Positions 16,592 through 24,210 of a DNA stretch of 44,307 nucleotides are shown here, in pieces. The notes beneath the pieces were generated by a model. The model ran no database searches and was not told the origin of the DNA. It saw only the letters and a list, made by a program, of their open reading frames with translations. Source of the DNA: an uncultured Sphingomonas sp. GTDB lineage: Bacteria; Pseudomonadota; Alphaproteobacteria; Sphingomonadales; Sphingomonadaceae. The stretch is taken from assembly GCA_913774925.1 (NCBI GenBank), contig CAJYKB010000110.1, positions 1-44,307 on the forward strand. The letters are read 5' to 3'. Each line of letters begins with the position of its first letter. Within the stretch, counting starts at the first letter, position 1. The translations under genes and the position numbers were made by a program.

Positions 16592-16606
16592 CGCAACAAT
16601 GTTGCG
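16592..16606. promoter_or_regulatory. palindrome CGCAACA-A-TGTTGCG upstream of the bkd operon
   Basis: A perfect 7-1-7 inverted repeat lies 55 bp before the putative -35 of the dehydrogenase operon. It could bind a regulator; no regulator gene is adjacent, so the partner is unknown. Confidence 0.35.
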
Positions 16607-16660
16607 GCTTTGCCGCGCGGATCATGCCTTGTGCTGCGTCGACGGGCCGCTCGGCAGGCG

Positions 16661-16689
16661 TTGAAATATTATTACGCGCGCCGTACAGT
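16661..16689 (+). promoter_or_regulatory. putative bkd operon promoter
   Basis: TTGAAA (16661-16666) and TACAGT (16684-16689) are 17 bp apart in an AT-rich patch. This would start transcription about 33 nt before the GTG of the E1alpha gene. Confidence 0.5.
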
Positions 16690-16728
16690 CCGGCCCAAGC
16701 GACCTCGTGGTACGCGAAGGAGAGAGCA

Positions 16729-18018
16729 GTGGGCGATGCCCCCGATCGTTTGAGCAACCTGAAGCCGCTGTCGCTTCACGTGCCGGAGCCGAAGTTCCGC
16801 CCCGGTGACGCGGTCGATTTCGCCGCGGTGGAGGTGCCCGCCGCGGGTGCCGTACGCCGGCCGGATACCGCCGCCAGCCCGCACGATTTCACCGACCTCG
16901 CCTATACGATGGTGCGCGTTCTGGACGAGGACGGGCAGGCGGTCGGCCCGTGGAACCCGCAGCTGTCCCCCGACAAGAAGCGCCGGATGCTGCGCCACAT
17001 GGCGATGGTGCGCGCATTCGACGAGCGGATGTTCCGCGCCCAGCGGCAGGGCAAGACCAGCTTCTACATGAAATCGCTGGGCGAGGAGGCGGTGGCCGTC
17101 TCCGCCGCGCATGCGCTGGACGACGAGGACATGTGCTTCCCGTCATATCGCCAGCAGGGTCTGTTGATCGCGCGCGGTTGTCCGCTGGTCGACATGATGA
17201 ACCAGATCTATTCGAACACCGGCGACAAGCTGCAGGGCAAGCAACTGCCGATCATGTACTCGGAGAAGCGCTTCGGCTTCTTCTCGATTTCGGGCAATCT
17301 GACGACGCAATATCCGCAGGCGGTCGGCTGGGCGATGGCGAGCGCGTCGAAGGGCGATACGCGGATCGCGGCGACATGGTGCGGCGAGGGATCGACCGCA
17401 GAGGGCGATTTCCACTCCGCGCTGACCTTCGCCACCGTCTATCGCGCGCCGGTGATCTTCAACGTGGTCAACAACCAGTGGGCGATCAGCAGCTTCTCCG
17501 GGTTTGCGGGGGCGGAGGCGACGACGTTCGCGGCGCGCGCGATCGGCTATGGCATCGCCGGCCTGCGCGTGGACGGCAACGACGCGCTGGCGGTCTATGC
17601 CGCGACCGCCTGGGCCGCGGAGCGCGCGCGGACCAATGCCGGGCCGACGCTGATCGAGCATTTCACCTACCGTACCGAGGGCCATTCGACGTCGGACGAC
17701 CCGACGCAGTACCGCTCCGCGGGCGAGCCGACGGCGTGGCCGCTGGGCGACCCGATCCGGCGGCTGAAGGATCATCTGATCGCTTGCGGTGAGTGGGACG
17801 AGGCGCGTCAGGAAGCGATGGACCGCGAGATCGCCGAGGAAGTGAAGGCGGCGCAGAAGGCGGCGGAGAAGAACGGTATCCTGGGACACGGGCTGCACCA
17901 GCCGCTGGATACGCTGTTCGACGGCGTGTTTGAGGAGATGCCGTGGCACCTGCGCGAGCAGCAGGCGCAGATGATGGCCGAGGAAGAAGCGAGCGGGCGG
18001 CCATGGGCGCGCAAGTGA
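16729..18018 (+). CDS. bkdA1: branched-chain 2-oxoacid dehydrogenase E1 alpha subunit
   Basis: A 429-residue thiamine-diphosphate subunit that decarboxylates the 2-oxoacids of valine, leucine and isoleucine. The thiamine motif runs from CGEGSTAEGDFHSALTF (about residue 218) to NVVNN (about 249). Branched-chain type is indicated by FYMKSLGEEAVAV, CFPSYRQQGLL and the phosphorylation-loop segment YRTEGHSTSDDPTQYR. In that loop Ser320 matches the Ser phosphorylated in mitochondrial E1alpha. GTG at 16729 follows GAAGGAGA. It is first in the operon E1alpha-E1beta-E2-PP2C. No E3 (lipoamide dehydrogenase) gene is nearby. Confidence 0.93.
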   Translation: MGDAPDRLSNLKPLSLHVPEPKFRPGDAVDFAAVEVPAAGAVRRPDTAASPHDFTDLAYTMVRVLDEDGQAVGPWNPQLSPDKKRRMLRHMAMVRAFDERMFRAQRQGKTSFYMKSLGEEAVAVSAAHALDDEDMCFPSYRQQGLLIARGCPLVDMMNQIYSNTGDKLQGKQLPIMYSEKRFGFFSISGNLTTQYPQAVGWAMASASKGDTRIAATWCGEGSTAEGDFHSALTFATVYRAPVIFNVVNNQWAISSFSGFAGAEATTFAARAIGYGIAGLRVDGNDALAVYAATAWAAERARTNAGPTLIEHFTYRTEGHSTSDDPTQYRSAGEPTAWPLGDPIRRLKDHLIACGEWDEARQEAMDREIAEEVKAAQKAAEKNGILGHGLHQPLDTLFDGVFEEMPWHLREQQAQMMAEEEASGRPWARK

Positions 18019-18031
18019 TCCCCGCCGCCAT

Positions 18032-18122
18032 CATCCCCGCGAAGGCGGGGATCCGGACGCGCAGGTCTTCGCAAGGGTCGCAACGTCAGAGGTTATGGAT
18101 TCCCGCCTTCGCGGGAATGACG
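18032..18122. repeat. palindromic repeat pair between E1alpha and E1beta genes
   Basis: The two hairpins are CCCCGC-GAAG-GCGGGG (18035-18050) and ATTCCCGC-CTTC-GCGGGAAT (18099-18118). It fills almost the whole spacer of the two subunit genes and offers a false in-frame ATG at 18095. A similar element lies at 40905-41000. Confidence 0.85.
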
Positions 18123-18133
18123 GAGTGGGTTCG

Positions 18134-19180
18134 GTGACGGAAGAAAGCCAGCCGCAGGTGGCGGACACCACCCGCATGAACATGATCCAGGCGATCAACT
18201 CCGCCATGGACGTGATGATGGAGCGCGACGCGGGCGTCGTCGTGATGGGTGAGGATGTCGGCTATTTCGGCGGCGTCTTCCGCGCGACCGCGGGCCTGCA
18301 GAAGAAATACGGCAAGACGCGCGTGTTCGATACGCCGATCACCGAATGCGGGATCATCGGTGTCGCGGTCGGCATGGGCGCCTATGGCCTGCGCCCGGTG
18401 CCGGAGATCCAGTTCGCCGATTACATCTACCCCGCGCTCGACCAGCTGGTGAGCGAGGCGGCGCGACTGCGCTATCGCTCGGCGGGCGAGTTCATCTCGC
18501 CGATCACGGTGCGTTCCCCGTTCGGGGGTGGCATCTTCGGCGGGCAGACGCATTCGCAGTCGCCGGAGGGGATCTTCACCCATGTCTCCGGGCTGAAGAC
18601 GGTCATTCCGTCGACGCCGTACGATGCCAAGGGGCTGTTGATCGCGGCGATCGAGGACAACGATCCCACCATCTTCTTCGAGCCGAAGCGCATCTACAAC
18701 GGCCCGTTCAACGGCCATTGGGACCGCCCGGCGGAAAATTGGTCGAAGCATCCCGCGGGCGAGGTGCCGACGGGCTATTACAAGATCCCGCTGGGCAAGG
18801 CGAACGTGGTGCGCCGCGGCGAGGCGGTGACGATGCTGGCCTATGGCACGATGGTGCATGTCTGTGCGCAGGTCGTGGCGGATACCGGGGTGGATGCGGA
18901 GATCATCGATCTGCGCTCTCTGGTGCCGCTGGACATCGAGGCGATCGAGGAATCGGTGAAGAAGACCGGGCGCTGCATGATCGTGCACGAGGCGACGCGT
19001 ACCGGCGGGTTCGGCGCGGAGCTGGCGGCGCTGGTGCAGGAGCGGTGCTTCTATCACCTGGAGGCGCCGGTCGAGCGCGTCACCGGGTTCGATACGCCGT
19101 ACCCGCACAGCCTGGAATGGGCCTATTTCCCCGGGCCGGTGCGGATCGGGCAGGCGCTCAAGAAGATCCTGCGCGACTAG
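18134..19180 (+). CDS. bkdA2: branched-chain 2-oxoacid dehydrogenase E1 beta subunit
   Basis: A 348-residue E1beta subunit, pairing with E1alpha in the tetramer that feeds acyl groups to E2. Family blocks: MGEDVGYFGGVFRATAGL, PITECGIIGVAVGMGAYG, QFADYIYPALDQLVSE, SPFGGGIFGGQTHSQSPEG and VTGFDTPYPHSLE. I chose GTG 18134 (VTEESQPQVADTTRMNMIQ) with GGAG 8 bp upstream. The in-frame ATG at 18095 lies inside the palindromic repeat and would add repeat-encoded residues. Confidence 0.93.
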   Translation: MTEESQPQVADTTRMNMIQAINSAMDVMMERDAGVVVMGEDVGYFGGVFRATAGLQKKYGKTRVFDTPITECGIIGVAVGMGAYGLRPVPEIQFADYIYPALDQLVSEAARLRYRSAGEFISPITVRSPFGGGIFGGQTHSQSPEGIFTHVSGLKTVIPSTPYDAKGLLIAAIEDNDPTIFFEPKRIYNGPFNGHWDRPAENWSKHPAGEVPTGYYKIPLGKANVVRRGEAVTMLAYGTMVHVCAQVVADTGVDAEIIDLRSLVPLDIEAIEESVKKTGRCMIVHEATRTGGFGAELAALVQERCFYHLEAPVERVTGFDTPYPHSLEWAYFPGPVRIGQALKKILRD

Positions 19181-19197
19181 GTTCCAGCTTCCCTCCA

Positions 19198-19270
19198 CCC
19201 CGTTCGCTTCGAGCGAAGTCGAGAAGCGGGGCTGGACACAGTTTTCTCGACTTCGCTCGAAACGAACGGG
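19198..19270. repeat. inverted repeat, CTCGACTTCGCTCGAA family
   Basis: The arms CGCTTCGAGCGAAGTCGAGAA and TTCTCGACTTCGCTCGAAACG are inverted around a short centre, ending just before the E2 gene start. This family differs from the repeat between E1alpha and E1beta. Confidence 0.75.
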
Positions 19271-19281
19271 TTAGAAAATCG

Positions 19282-20598
19282 ATGGCGCGTTTCACCTTCA
19301 AGCTGCCCGACATCGGCGAGGGCATTTCCGAGGCGGAGATCGTGGCGTGGCACGTGCGCGTCGGCGACCGGGTCGAGGAGGACCAGAGCCTCGCCGACAT
19401 GATGACCGACAAGGCGACGGTGGAGATGGAATCGCCGGTCGCGGGCGTCGTGGTGGAGCTGGCGGGCGAGGTCGGCGACCAGGTGTCGATCGGCGCGGCG
19501 CTGGTGGTGATCGAGGTCGAGGGGGAAGAGAGCGCGCCCGCCACGGAGCCGGAGGTGCTGGAGGCGGAGAACCCCGGTGTCGAGGAAGCCGCTGCTTCCC
19601 TCCCTGCAAGGGAGGGGCCGGGGGTGGGTGATGGGTCTTGCGACTCTGCCCCCGCGCGTGACGTTCCGCCCGTGCTCGATCCTCAGGACCGTTCCTCGAA
19701 GATCGAACCCACCCCCGACCCCTCCCTTGCAGGGAGGGGAGTATTGGCCTCCCCCACGGTCCGTGCGCGGGCGAAGGATCTGGGCGTCGACCTCGCGCAG
19801 GTCCGCATCGCGGAGGGCGACCGGATCCGCCATTCCGACCTCGACGCCTATCTGCGCTACAATACCGGTCAGGGCTATCAGCGCCCGCACGCCAGCGCGG
19901 CGCGCGAGGACGAGCAGGTGCGCGTCATCGGGATGCGGCGGCGGATCGCGGAGAACATGGCCGCGTCGAAGCGCAACATCCCGCACTTCACCTATGTCGA
20001 CGAGATCGACGTCACCGAGCTGGAACGCGTCCGCGCCGACCTGAACGCGAACCGCGGGGGGCGGCCCAAGCTGACCATGCTGCCGCTGCTGATCGTCGCG
20101 ATCTGTCGCACCTTGCCCGATTTCCCGATGCTCAACGCGCGCTACGACGACGAGGCGGGCGTGGTGACGCGGTCGGGGCGGGTGCATTTGGGGATGGCGA
20201 CGCAGACCGACGCGGGGCTGACCGTCCCCGTCATCCGCGACGCGCAGGGCCGCAACGTGTGGCAGCTGGCGACCGAGATCGCGCGGCTGGCCGATGCGGC
20301 GCGCGCCAGCAAGCTGACCCCGCAGGAGCTGGGCGGCGGCACGATCACCGTCACCTCGCTGGGGCCGCTGGGGGGCATTGCGACGACGCCGGTCATCAAC
20401 CGGCCGGAGGTGGCGATCATCGGGCCGAACAAGATCGTCGAGCGGCCGGTGTTCCATGGTGACGATATCGTCCGCGCGAAGCTGATGAACCTGTCGATCA
20501 GCTGCGACCACCGCGTCGTCGATGGCTGGGATGCGGCGAGCTACGTCCAGGCGCTGAAGAAGCTGCTGGAGACGCCGGTGCTGTTGTTCGCCGACTAA
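19282..20598 (+). CDS. bkdB: branched-chain 2-oxoacid dehydrogenase E2 (dihydrolipoyl acyltransferase)
   Basis: A 438-residue E2 core subunit. The lipoyl domain is at about residues 3-80 with Lys44 in MTDKATVEM as the lipoylation site. A linker of about 75 residues follows, then the E1/E3-binding domain (SPTVRARAKDLGVDLAQV, about 157-192). The catalytic domain carries His410 and Asp414 in CDHRVVDG. Residues 105-153 of the linker are the in-frame product of a 147-bp inverted repeat. ATG at 19282 starts MARFTFKLPDIGEG directly; the ribosome site is weak (GGGTTAGAAAATCG). It is 101 bp after E1beta and 19 bp before the PP2C gene. Confidence 0.94.
   Translation: MARFTFKLPDIGEGISEAEIVAWHVRVGDRVEEDQSLADMMTDKATVEMESPVAGVVVELAGEVGDQVSIGAALVVIEVEGEESAPATEPEVLEAENPGVEEAAASLPAREGPGVGDGSCDSAPARDVPPVLDPQDRSSKIEPTPDPSLAGRGVLASPTVRARAKDLGVDLAQVRIAEGDRIRHSDLDAYLRYNTGQGYQRPHASAAREDEQVRVIGMRRRIAENMAASKRNIPHFTYVDEIDVTELERVRADLNANRGGRPKLTMLPLLIVAICRTLPDFPMLNARYDDEAGVVTRSGRVHLGMATQTDAGLTVPVIRDAQGRNVWQLATEIARLADAARASKLTPQELGGGTITVTSLGPLGGIATTPVINRPEVAIIGPNKIVERPVFHGDDIVRAKLMNLSISCDHRVVDGWDAASYVQALKKLLETPVLLFAD
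19594..19740. repeat. inverted repeat inside the E2 linker
   Basis: A 147-bp unit with hairpins CCCTCCCT-GCA-AGGGAGGG (19598-19616) and CCTCCCT-TGC-AGGGAGG near 19721-19737. Inner arms GGCCGGGGGTGGGT (19616-19629) and ACCCACCCCCGACC (19707-19720) are inverted. The length is a multiple of three and the frame stays open. Confidence 0.85.
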
Positions 20599-20617
20599 GG
20601 GCGGTAGGGGTGCGGCC

Positions 20618-21442
20618 ATGCACCTCGACCTGATCCAGTCGCTGAGCCTGTGCGGCGACGCCGCCACCCCCAACGACGACCGCGCCGGCGCGACGGCGAC
20701 GCGCGCGTGGGTGATCGATGGCGCGACCGACCTGGGGTCACCGGGGCTGCTCGGCGAGCAGGGCGGGGCGGCGTGGCTGGCGGCGGCGGCCGATACGGCG
20801 TTCGGGGCGACGCAGGCGGCGACGCTCTCCGACGCCTGTGCGGCGGTGTTCGCGGAGGTCGAGGCGCGGTTCATGGCCGAACGGCGGCGCGAGCCGGTGG
20901 CGGCGTGGGAGCTGCCCAGCGCGGCTTTTGTCGCGGTGCAACTCCTCGACGGCGCGCTGGAGGTGGCCTGGGCGGCGGACTGCGCGCTGCTGCATCGCGG
21001 GGTGGACGCAGTGTCGTGGGTCACGCCGGTGCCGGATCGGGCGCGGGAAAGCGCGGATGCGGCGGCGCTGGGACCGGGAGTGGCGGGGCACAAGCAGCGC
21101 AGTCCCGCGGTGCTGGCGGACCGGCGACGTGCGCGCGAGCGGCCCGGGCGGCGGGTGCTGGGGGTGAATGCCGACACGACTCGCGCGGTGGTGTCGTTTG
21201 CGCGCGTCCCGGTCGCGGCGGGGGACGCGCTGTTGTTGATGAGCGACGGCTTTTCGGCGCTGGTGGACGCTTATGGCGCGTATGACGCGGCGGGGTTGGT
21301 CACTGCGGTCGAGGCGCGCGGGCTGGCGGCGCTGGCGGTCGAATTGCGTGGGATCGAGGCGGAAGACGCTGGATGCGTGCGCTTCCCGCGGTTCAAGGCC
21401 AGCGACGATGCGACCGCGGTGTGGGTGCGGGTGGCGGGGTAG
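20618..21442 (+). CDS. PP2C-type protein phosphatase
   Basis: A 274-residue protein of the metal-dependent PP2C fold. The acidic metal ligands are kept: Asp20/21 in ATPNDDRAG, Asp34 in AWVIDGATD, Asp210 in LLLMSDGFSAL and Asp264 in KASDDATAVWVRV. The usual GGH after the second Asp is replaced, so it is a divergent member. No membrane segment or signal peptide is seen. It begins 19 bp after the E2 stop and should be co-transcribed with the branched-chain dehydrogenase. In mitochondria that enzyme is activated by a PP2C phosphatase (PPM1K); an analogous role here is a hypothesis. No kinase gene is in the window. Confidence 0.8.
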   Translation: MHLDLIQSLSLCGDAATPNDDRAGATATRAWVIDGATDLGSPGLLGEQGGAAWLAAAADTAFGATQAATLSDACAAVFAEVEARFMAERRREPVAAWELPSAAFVAVQLLDGALEVAWAADCALLHRGVDAVSWVTPVPDRARESADAAALGPGVAGHKQRSPAVLADRRRARERPGRRVLGVNADTTRAVVSFARVPVAAGDALLLMSDGFSALVDAYGAYDAAGLVTAVEARGLAALAVELRGIEAEDAGCVRFPRFKASDDATAVWVRVAG

Positions 21443-21461
21443 AGTCGTCCCCCGATGCTCG

Positions 21462-21484
21462 CCCCCGCGCAGGCCGGGGTCCAG
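21462..21484. repeat. half palindromic repeat
   Basis: The sequence CCCCCGCGCAGGCCGGGGTCCAG is a single hairpin arm pair of the 15170/24043 family in the gap after the phosphatase gene. Confidence 0.5.
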
Positions 21485-21563
21485 TTACGGCACGACGCGA
21501 TTAGATCAACAGTGCCTCCCAACAGGATCCCGGCATGCGCCGACAGGAGCCTTGCGGAACCGA

Positions 21564-21707
21564 CTACACCCGGCGTCCGCTGAACAGCTGGACCAGACCG
21601 ACGATCAGCGCCAGCACCAGCAGGATATGGATCAGCCCGCCGGCGATATGGAAGCCGAAGCCGAGCAGCCACAGGATCAGCAGGATTGCCGCGATAGTCC
21701 ACAACAT
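21564..21707 (-). CDS. lmo0937-family small membrane protein
   Basis: A 47-residue protein reading MLWTIAAILLILWLLGFGFH, then IAGGLIHILLVLALIVGLVQ and LFSGRRV. It has two membrane segments separated by a short glycine turn and ends in a basic tail, the layout of the lmo0937 family of unknown function. ATG at 21707 is preceded by GAGGAAAATCATC on the minus strand. It lies downstream of a small hydrophilic-protein gene on the same strand, with 61 bp between. Confidence 0.82.
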   Translation of the reverse strand: MLWTIAAILLILWLLGFGFHIAGGLIHILLVLALIVGLVQLFSGRRV

Positions 21708-21768
21708 GATGATTTTCCTCGCCTAATACGCGAGCATTACGCATCCGTGCCGATGTCGGTTCCGCCGG

Positions 21769-22098
21769 TCAGTCAGGACGGGTATTTCGCCCGGTGAGCG
21801 GTGTGCCGTCGCCGCCGCTGCGGTCCGCCTCGAAATCCTCGCCCGGGTTGCCGCCGCCAGCGCCCGCGCCGCTGCCGCGGACCTCTCCGGTGGCCGGGTC
21901 GAAGGAGGCACGCTTTCCGTTGTCGGGCGGCATGAAGGGGTCATCCTGCGTGACGCGGGATGCGGCGGGCGCAACGCTGCCGGCGGGCATCTGTTCGCCG
22001 AGCTTGCGCTCCTCCTCGAGCGAATAGCCCTGGCCGAACTTGCCCTCGTCCTTGTCGAAGGCGGGCTGGCGGCGGTGTTCGATGTTTCGGTCGGTCAT
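21769..22098 (-). CDS. conserved hydrophilic protein of unknown function
   Basis: A 109-residue protein rich in Gly, Asp, Glu, Arg and Pro with no membrane segment; likely disordered. It contains PAFDKDEGKFGQGYSLEEERKLGE and a Gly-rich stretch GSGAGAGGGNPGEDFEADRSG. ATG at 22098 follows GAGGCGGC. I do not recognise a domain. Codon use fits its neighbours, and an intact frame on the coding strand of the region supports a real gene. It may share a transcript with the lmo0937-type gene downstream. Confidence 0.6.
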   Translation of the reverse strand: MTDRNIEHRRQPAFDKDEGKFGQGYSLEEERKLGEQMPAGSVAPAASRVTQDDPFMPPDNGKRASFDPATGEVRGSGAGAGGGNPGEDFEADRSGGDGTPLTGRNTRPD

Positions 22099-22133
22099 GC
22101 CGCCTCAACGCACCGCCGCCGCCGCCCGATCCG

Positions 22134-23330
22134 TCAGACGATCTCGAACAGCCCGGCCGCGCCCATGCCGCCCGCGGTGCACATCGAGACGACGACGTAG
22201 CGCACGCCGCGCTTGCGCCCCTCGATCAGCGCATGGCCGACGAGCCGCGACCCGGTCATGCCGAAGGGGTGGCCGACCGCGATCGCGCCGCCGTTGACGT
22301 TATATTTCTCGGGATCGATGCCGAGGTGATCGCGGCAATAGAGGCATTGCGAGGCGAACGCCTCGTTCAGCTCCCACAGGCCGATGTCCGCAACCGACAG
22401 CCCGGCGCGATCCAAGAGCTTCGGGATGGCGAAGACGGGGCCGATCCCCATTTCGTCGGGCGCGCAGCCCGCCGCCTGGAAGCCGCGATAGACGCCCAGG
22501 ATCTCCTTGCCCTCCGCCTGCGCGGTGGCGCGGTCCATCACGATCTGCGCGGCGGCGCCGTCCGACAGCTGGCTGGCATTGCCGGCGGTGATGTGCTGGC
22601 CGGGACCGGAGAAGTCGCCGCCGCCCCACACGGTCTTCAGCCCGCGCAGCGCCTCCACGGTGGTGCCCGGGCGGATGCCCTCGTCCTGCGCGATCGTCAC
22701 CGTCTCGCTGCCGGTGCGGTTGCCCTCCTTGTCGAACAGCGCCTTCTCGACCGTGATCGGCACGATCTCCTCGGCGAAGGCGCCGTTGGCGAGGCCGGCG
22801 GCGGCGCGCTGCTGGCTCTGCGCACCATAGTCGTCCTGCGCCTCGCGCGAGATGCCGTAGCGGTCGGCGACGATCTCCGCGGTCTCGATCATCGGGATAT
22901 AGGCGGCGGGGACGTGCGCGGTGACGCTCTTGTTGACGTAGCGCGGCGCGTCCTTCGTCACGGTGAAGCTGATCGACTCCATGCCCCCCGCGAGCGCGAC
23001 GTCGATGTCGCCCGCGATGATCGAGCGCGCGGCGAGCGCGACCGCGGTCAGGCCGGACCCGCACTTGCGATCGAGCGTGAAGGCGGGGACCGACTGCGGC
23101 AACTGGCCCGCGAAGATCGCCATCCGCCCGGCGTTGCCGCCCTGCGTGCCCCATTGGTTGCCGATGCCCCAGAAGACGTCGTCGATGCGCGCGGCGTCGA
23201 TCCCGGCGCGCTCGACCGCGGCGTTCATGACATGGCCGGCAAGGACGGGTGCCTCGGTCGCGTTGAACGCGCCGCGATAGGCGCGGCCGATGGCGGTGCG
23301 GGCGGTGGATACGATCGCGGCTTCGCGCAT
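22134..23330 (-). CDS. acetyl-CoA C-acyltransferase (thiolase)
   Basis: A 398-residue thiolase of usual length. The nucleophile is Cys90 in LDRKCGSGL, the general-base pair is His354 in [14 protein letters not shown] and Cys384 in [11 protein letters not shown]. It would cleave 3-oxoacyl-CoA (beta-oxidation) or condense acetyl-CoA; degradative use fits the acyl-CoA dehydrogenases elsewhere in the window. ATG 23330 begins [17 protein letters not shown]; longer in-frame starts would translate low-complexity upstream sequence. It stands alone on its strand, 35 bp after the start of the hydrophilic-protein gene. Confidence 0.93.
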   Translation of the reverse strand: MREAAIVSTARTAIGRAYRGAFNATEAPVLAGHVMNAAVERAGIDAARIDDVFWGIGNQWGTQGGNAGRMAIFAGQLPQSVPAFTLDRKCGSGLTAVALAARSIIAGDIDVALAGGMESISFTVTKDAPRYVNKSVTAHVPAAYIPMIETAEIVADRYGISREAQDDYGAQSQQRAAAGLANGAFAEEIVPITVEKALFDKEGNRTGSETVTIAQDEGIRPGTTVEALRGLKTVWGGGDFSGPGQHITAGNASQLSDGAAAQIVMDRATAQAEGKEILGVYRGFQAAGCAPDEMGIGPVFAIPKLLDRAGLSVADIGLWELNEAFASQCLYCRDHLGIDPEKYNVNGGAIAVGHPFGMTGSRLVGHALIEGRKRGVRYVVVSMCTAGGMGAAGLFEIV

Positions 23331-23494
23331 GTTCAGGCCTCTCTCCAAGGGTTTGGGAAGAGGGGTAGGCGGCGGGGCGGGGGAGGGCAAGGTCTGGGGA
23401 GGGGGGACCAACGACGGCTGCTACCCGCTTCTCGTCACCCCGGCTAAAGGAGGGAACCTTTGCAAAACGGCTGCACCCGAGTGGGATATACGCC

Positions 23495-23582
23495 GTGCTC
23501 CTGCGAAGGCAGGAGCCCAGGAACAAGTAGAACAACGCCTGATAGGACCGGCAACTCTGGGCTCCTGCCTGCGCAGGAGCAC
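23495..23582. repeat. palindromic repeat pair, GCTCCTGC stem
   Basis: The two hairpins are GCTCCTGC-GAAG-GCAGGAGC and GCTCCTGC-CTGC-GCAGGAGC, flanked by CCCAG and CTGGG. The loops equal those of the copies at 15170 and 18032 although the stems differ. It lies in the 300-bp gap upstream of the thiolase gene; nothing else was recognised there. Confidence 0.85.
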
Positions 23583-23631
23583 GGTGAAGACTTTCACACA
23601 GGTTTCGCAAAGGCCGGTGTGGCGGGAGGAA

Positions 23632-23832
23632 TCAGCTTCGCGGCGCCACGGCGGGGCGTTCGCCGCCCTCCGCCGCCAGTGCCATCGCGCGGGCGGAGCC
23701 GGTGGCGGGCTTCAGCCGCGCGTCGTCGCGCGTGAAGGTCAGGAACAGGGCGCCGACGATGAGCAACGCGATCGCGATGAGCGCGGGAACGCCGTTGATG
23801 CGGCGGGTGCGGCGGCGGGGGGTGTCGGTCAT
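23632..23832 (-). CDS. small single-pass membrane protein, unknown function
   Basis: A 66-residue protein: basic N terminus TDTPRRRTRRINGVP, one membrane segment (ALIAIALLIVGALFLTFT), then a short polar tail. ATG 23832 has AGGA 7 bp upstream; an in-frame ATG at 23847 would add five residues. No family is recognised. Short length and lack of homology evidence keep confidence moderate. Confidence 0.5.
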   Translation of the reverse strand: MTDTPRRRTRRINGVPALIAIALLIVGALFLTFTRDDARLKPATGSARAMALAAEGGERPAVAPRS

Positions 23833-23946
23833 GGTCGGGTCCTGCATGGTCGAAATTCGATGCAGGGAATGGGTGGGGTCGGCGGACGTTCCGCTTCACA
23901 CAGGTTACATTTTCTTGCCGCGCGGGCGTAAGAACAGGGCCATCAT

Positions 23947-24019
23947 CGTCATCCCGGACCTGATCCCGGATCCGCTTTCGTCGGGATGGTGGTGAGAAAG
24001 CGGGGCCCGGGATCACGTC
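23947..24019. repeat. composite palindromic repeat, degenerate copy
   Basis: CGTCATCCCGGACCTGATCCCGGATCC is followed by AAGCGGGGCCCGGGATCACG. It belongs to the same composite class as 16405. With the next element it fills most of the 360-bp gap 23848-24210. A fragment CCAAGTCCGGGGTGACG lies at about 24178-24194. Confidence 0.6.
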
Positions 24020-24042
24020 GAGCCCTCTGCGAAACTCAGTTC

Positions 24043-24138
24043 CTTGTTCCCCGGCGCAGGCCGGGGCACAGCTGGGGAACGGTGGTAACAGACGGAAAAG
24101 CCACGCCAACTGGGCTCCGGCCTTCGCCGGGGAACCGC
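24043..24138. repeat. palindromic repeat pair, CCCCGGC stem
   Basis: Hairpins CCCCGGC-GCAG-GCCGGGG and TCCGGC-CTTC-GCCGGGG are flanked by GTTCC and GGAAC. This is the intergenic relative of the copy inside imuB. Confidence 0.8.
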
Positions 24139-24210
24139 GACATTGTCAAGCGATCCGCGACGTTCGTAGAGGTCTCGACCAAGTCCGGGGTGACGAGACG
24201 TGAGATTGCT

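Noticed and set aside
18095..18133. Upstream ATG start of the E1beta gene
   Set aside because: The extra residues MDSRLRGNDG are the readout of a palindromic repeat; the GTG at 18134 has a ribosome site and starts the family-like sequence.
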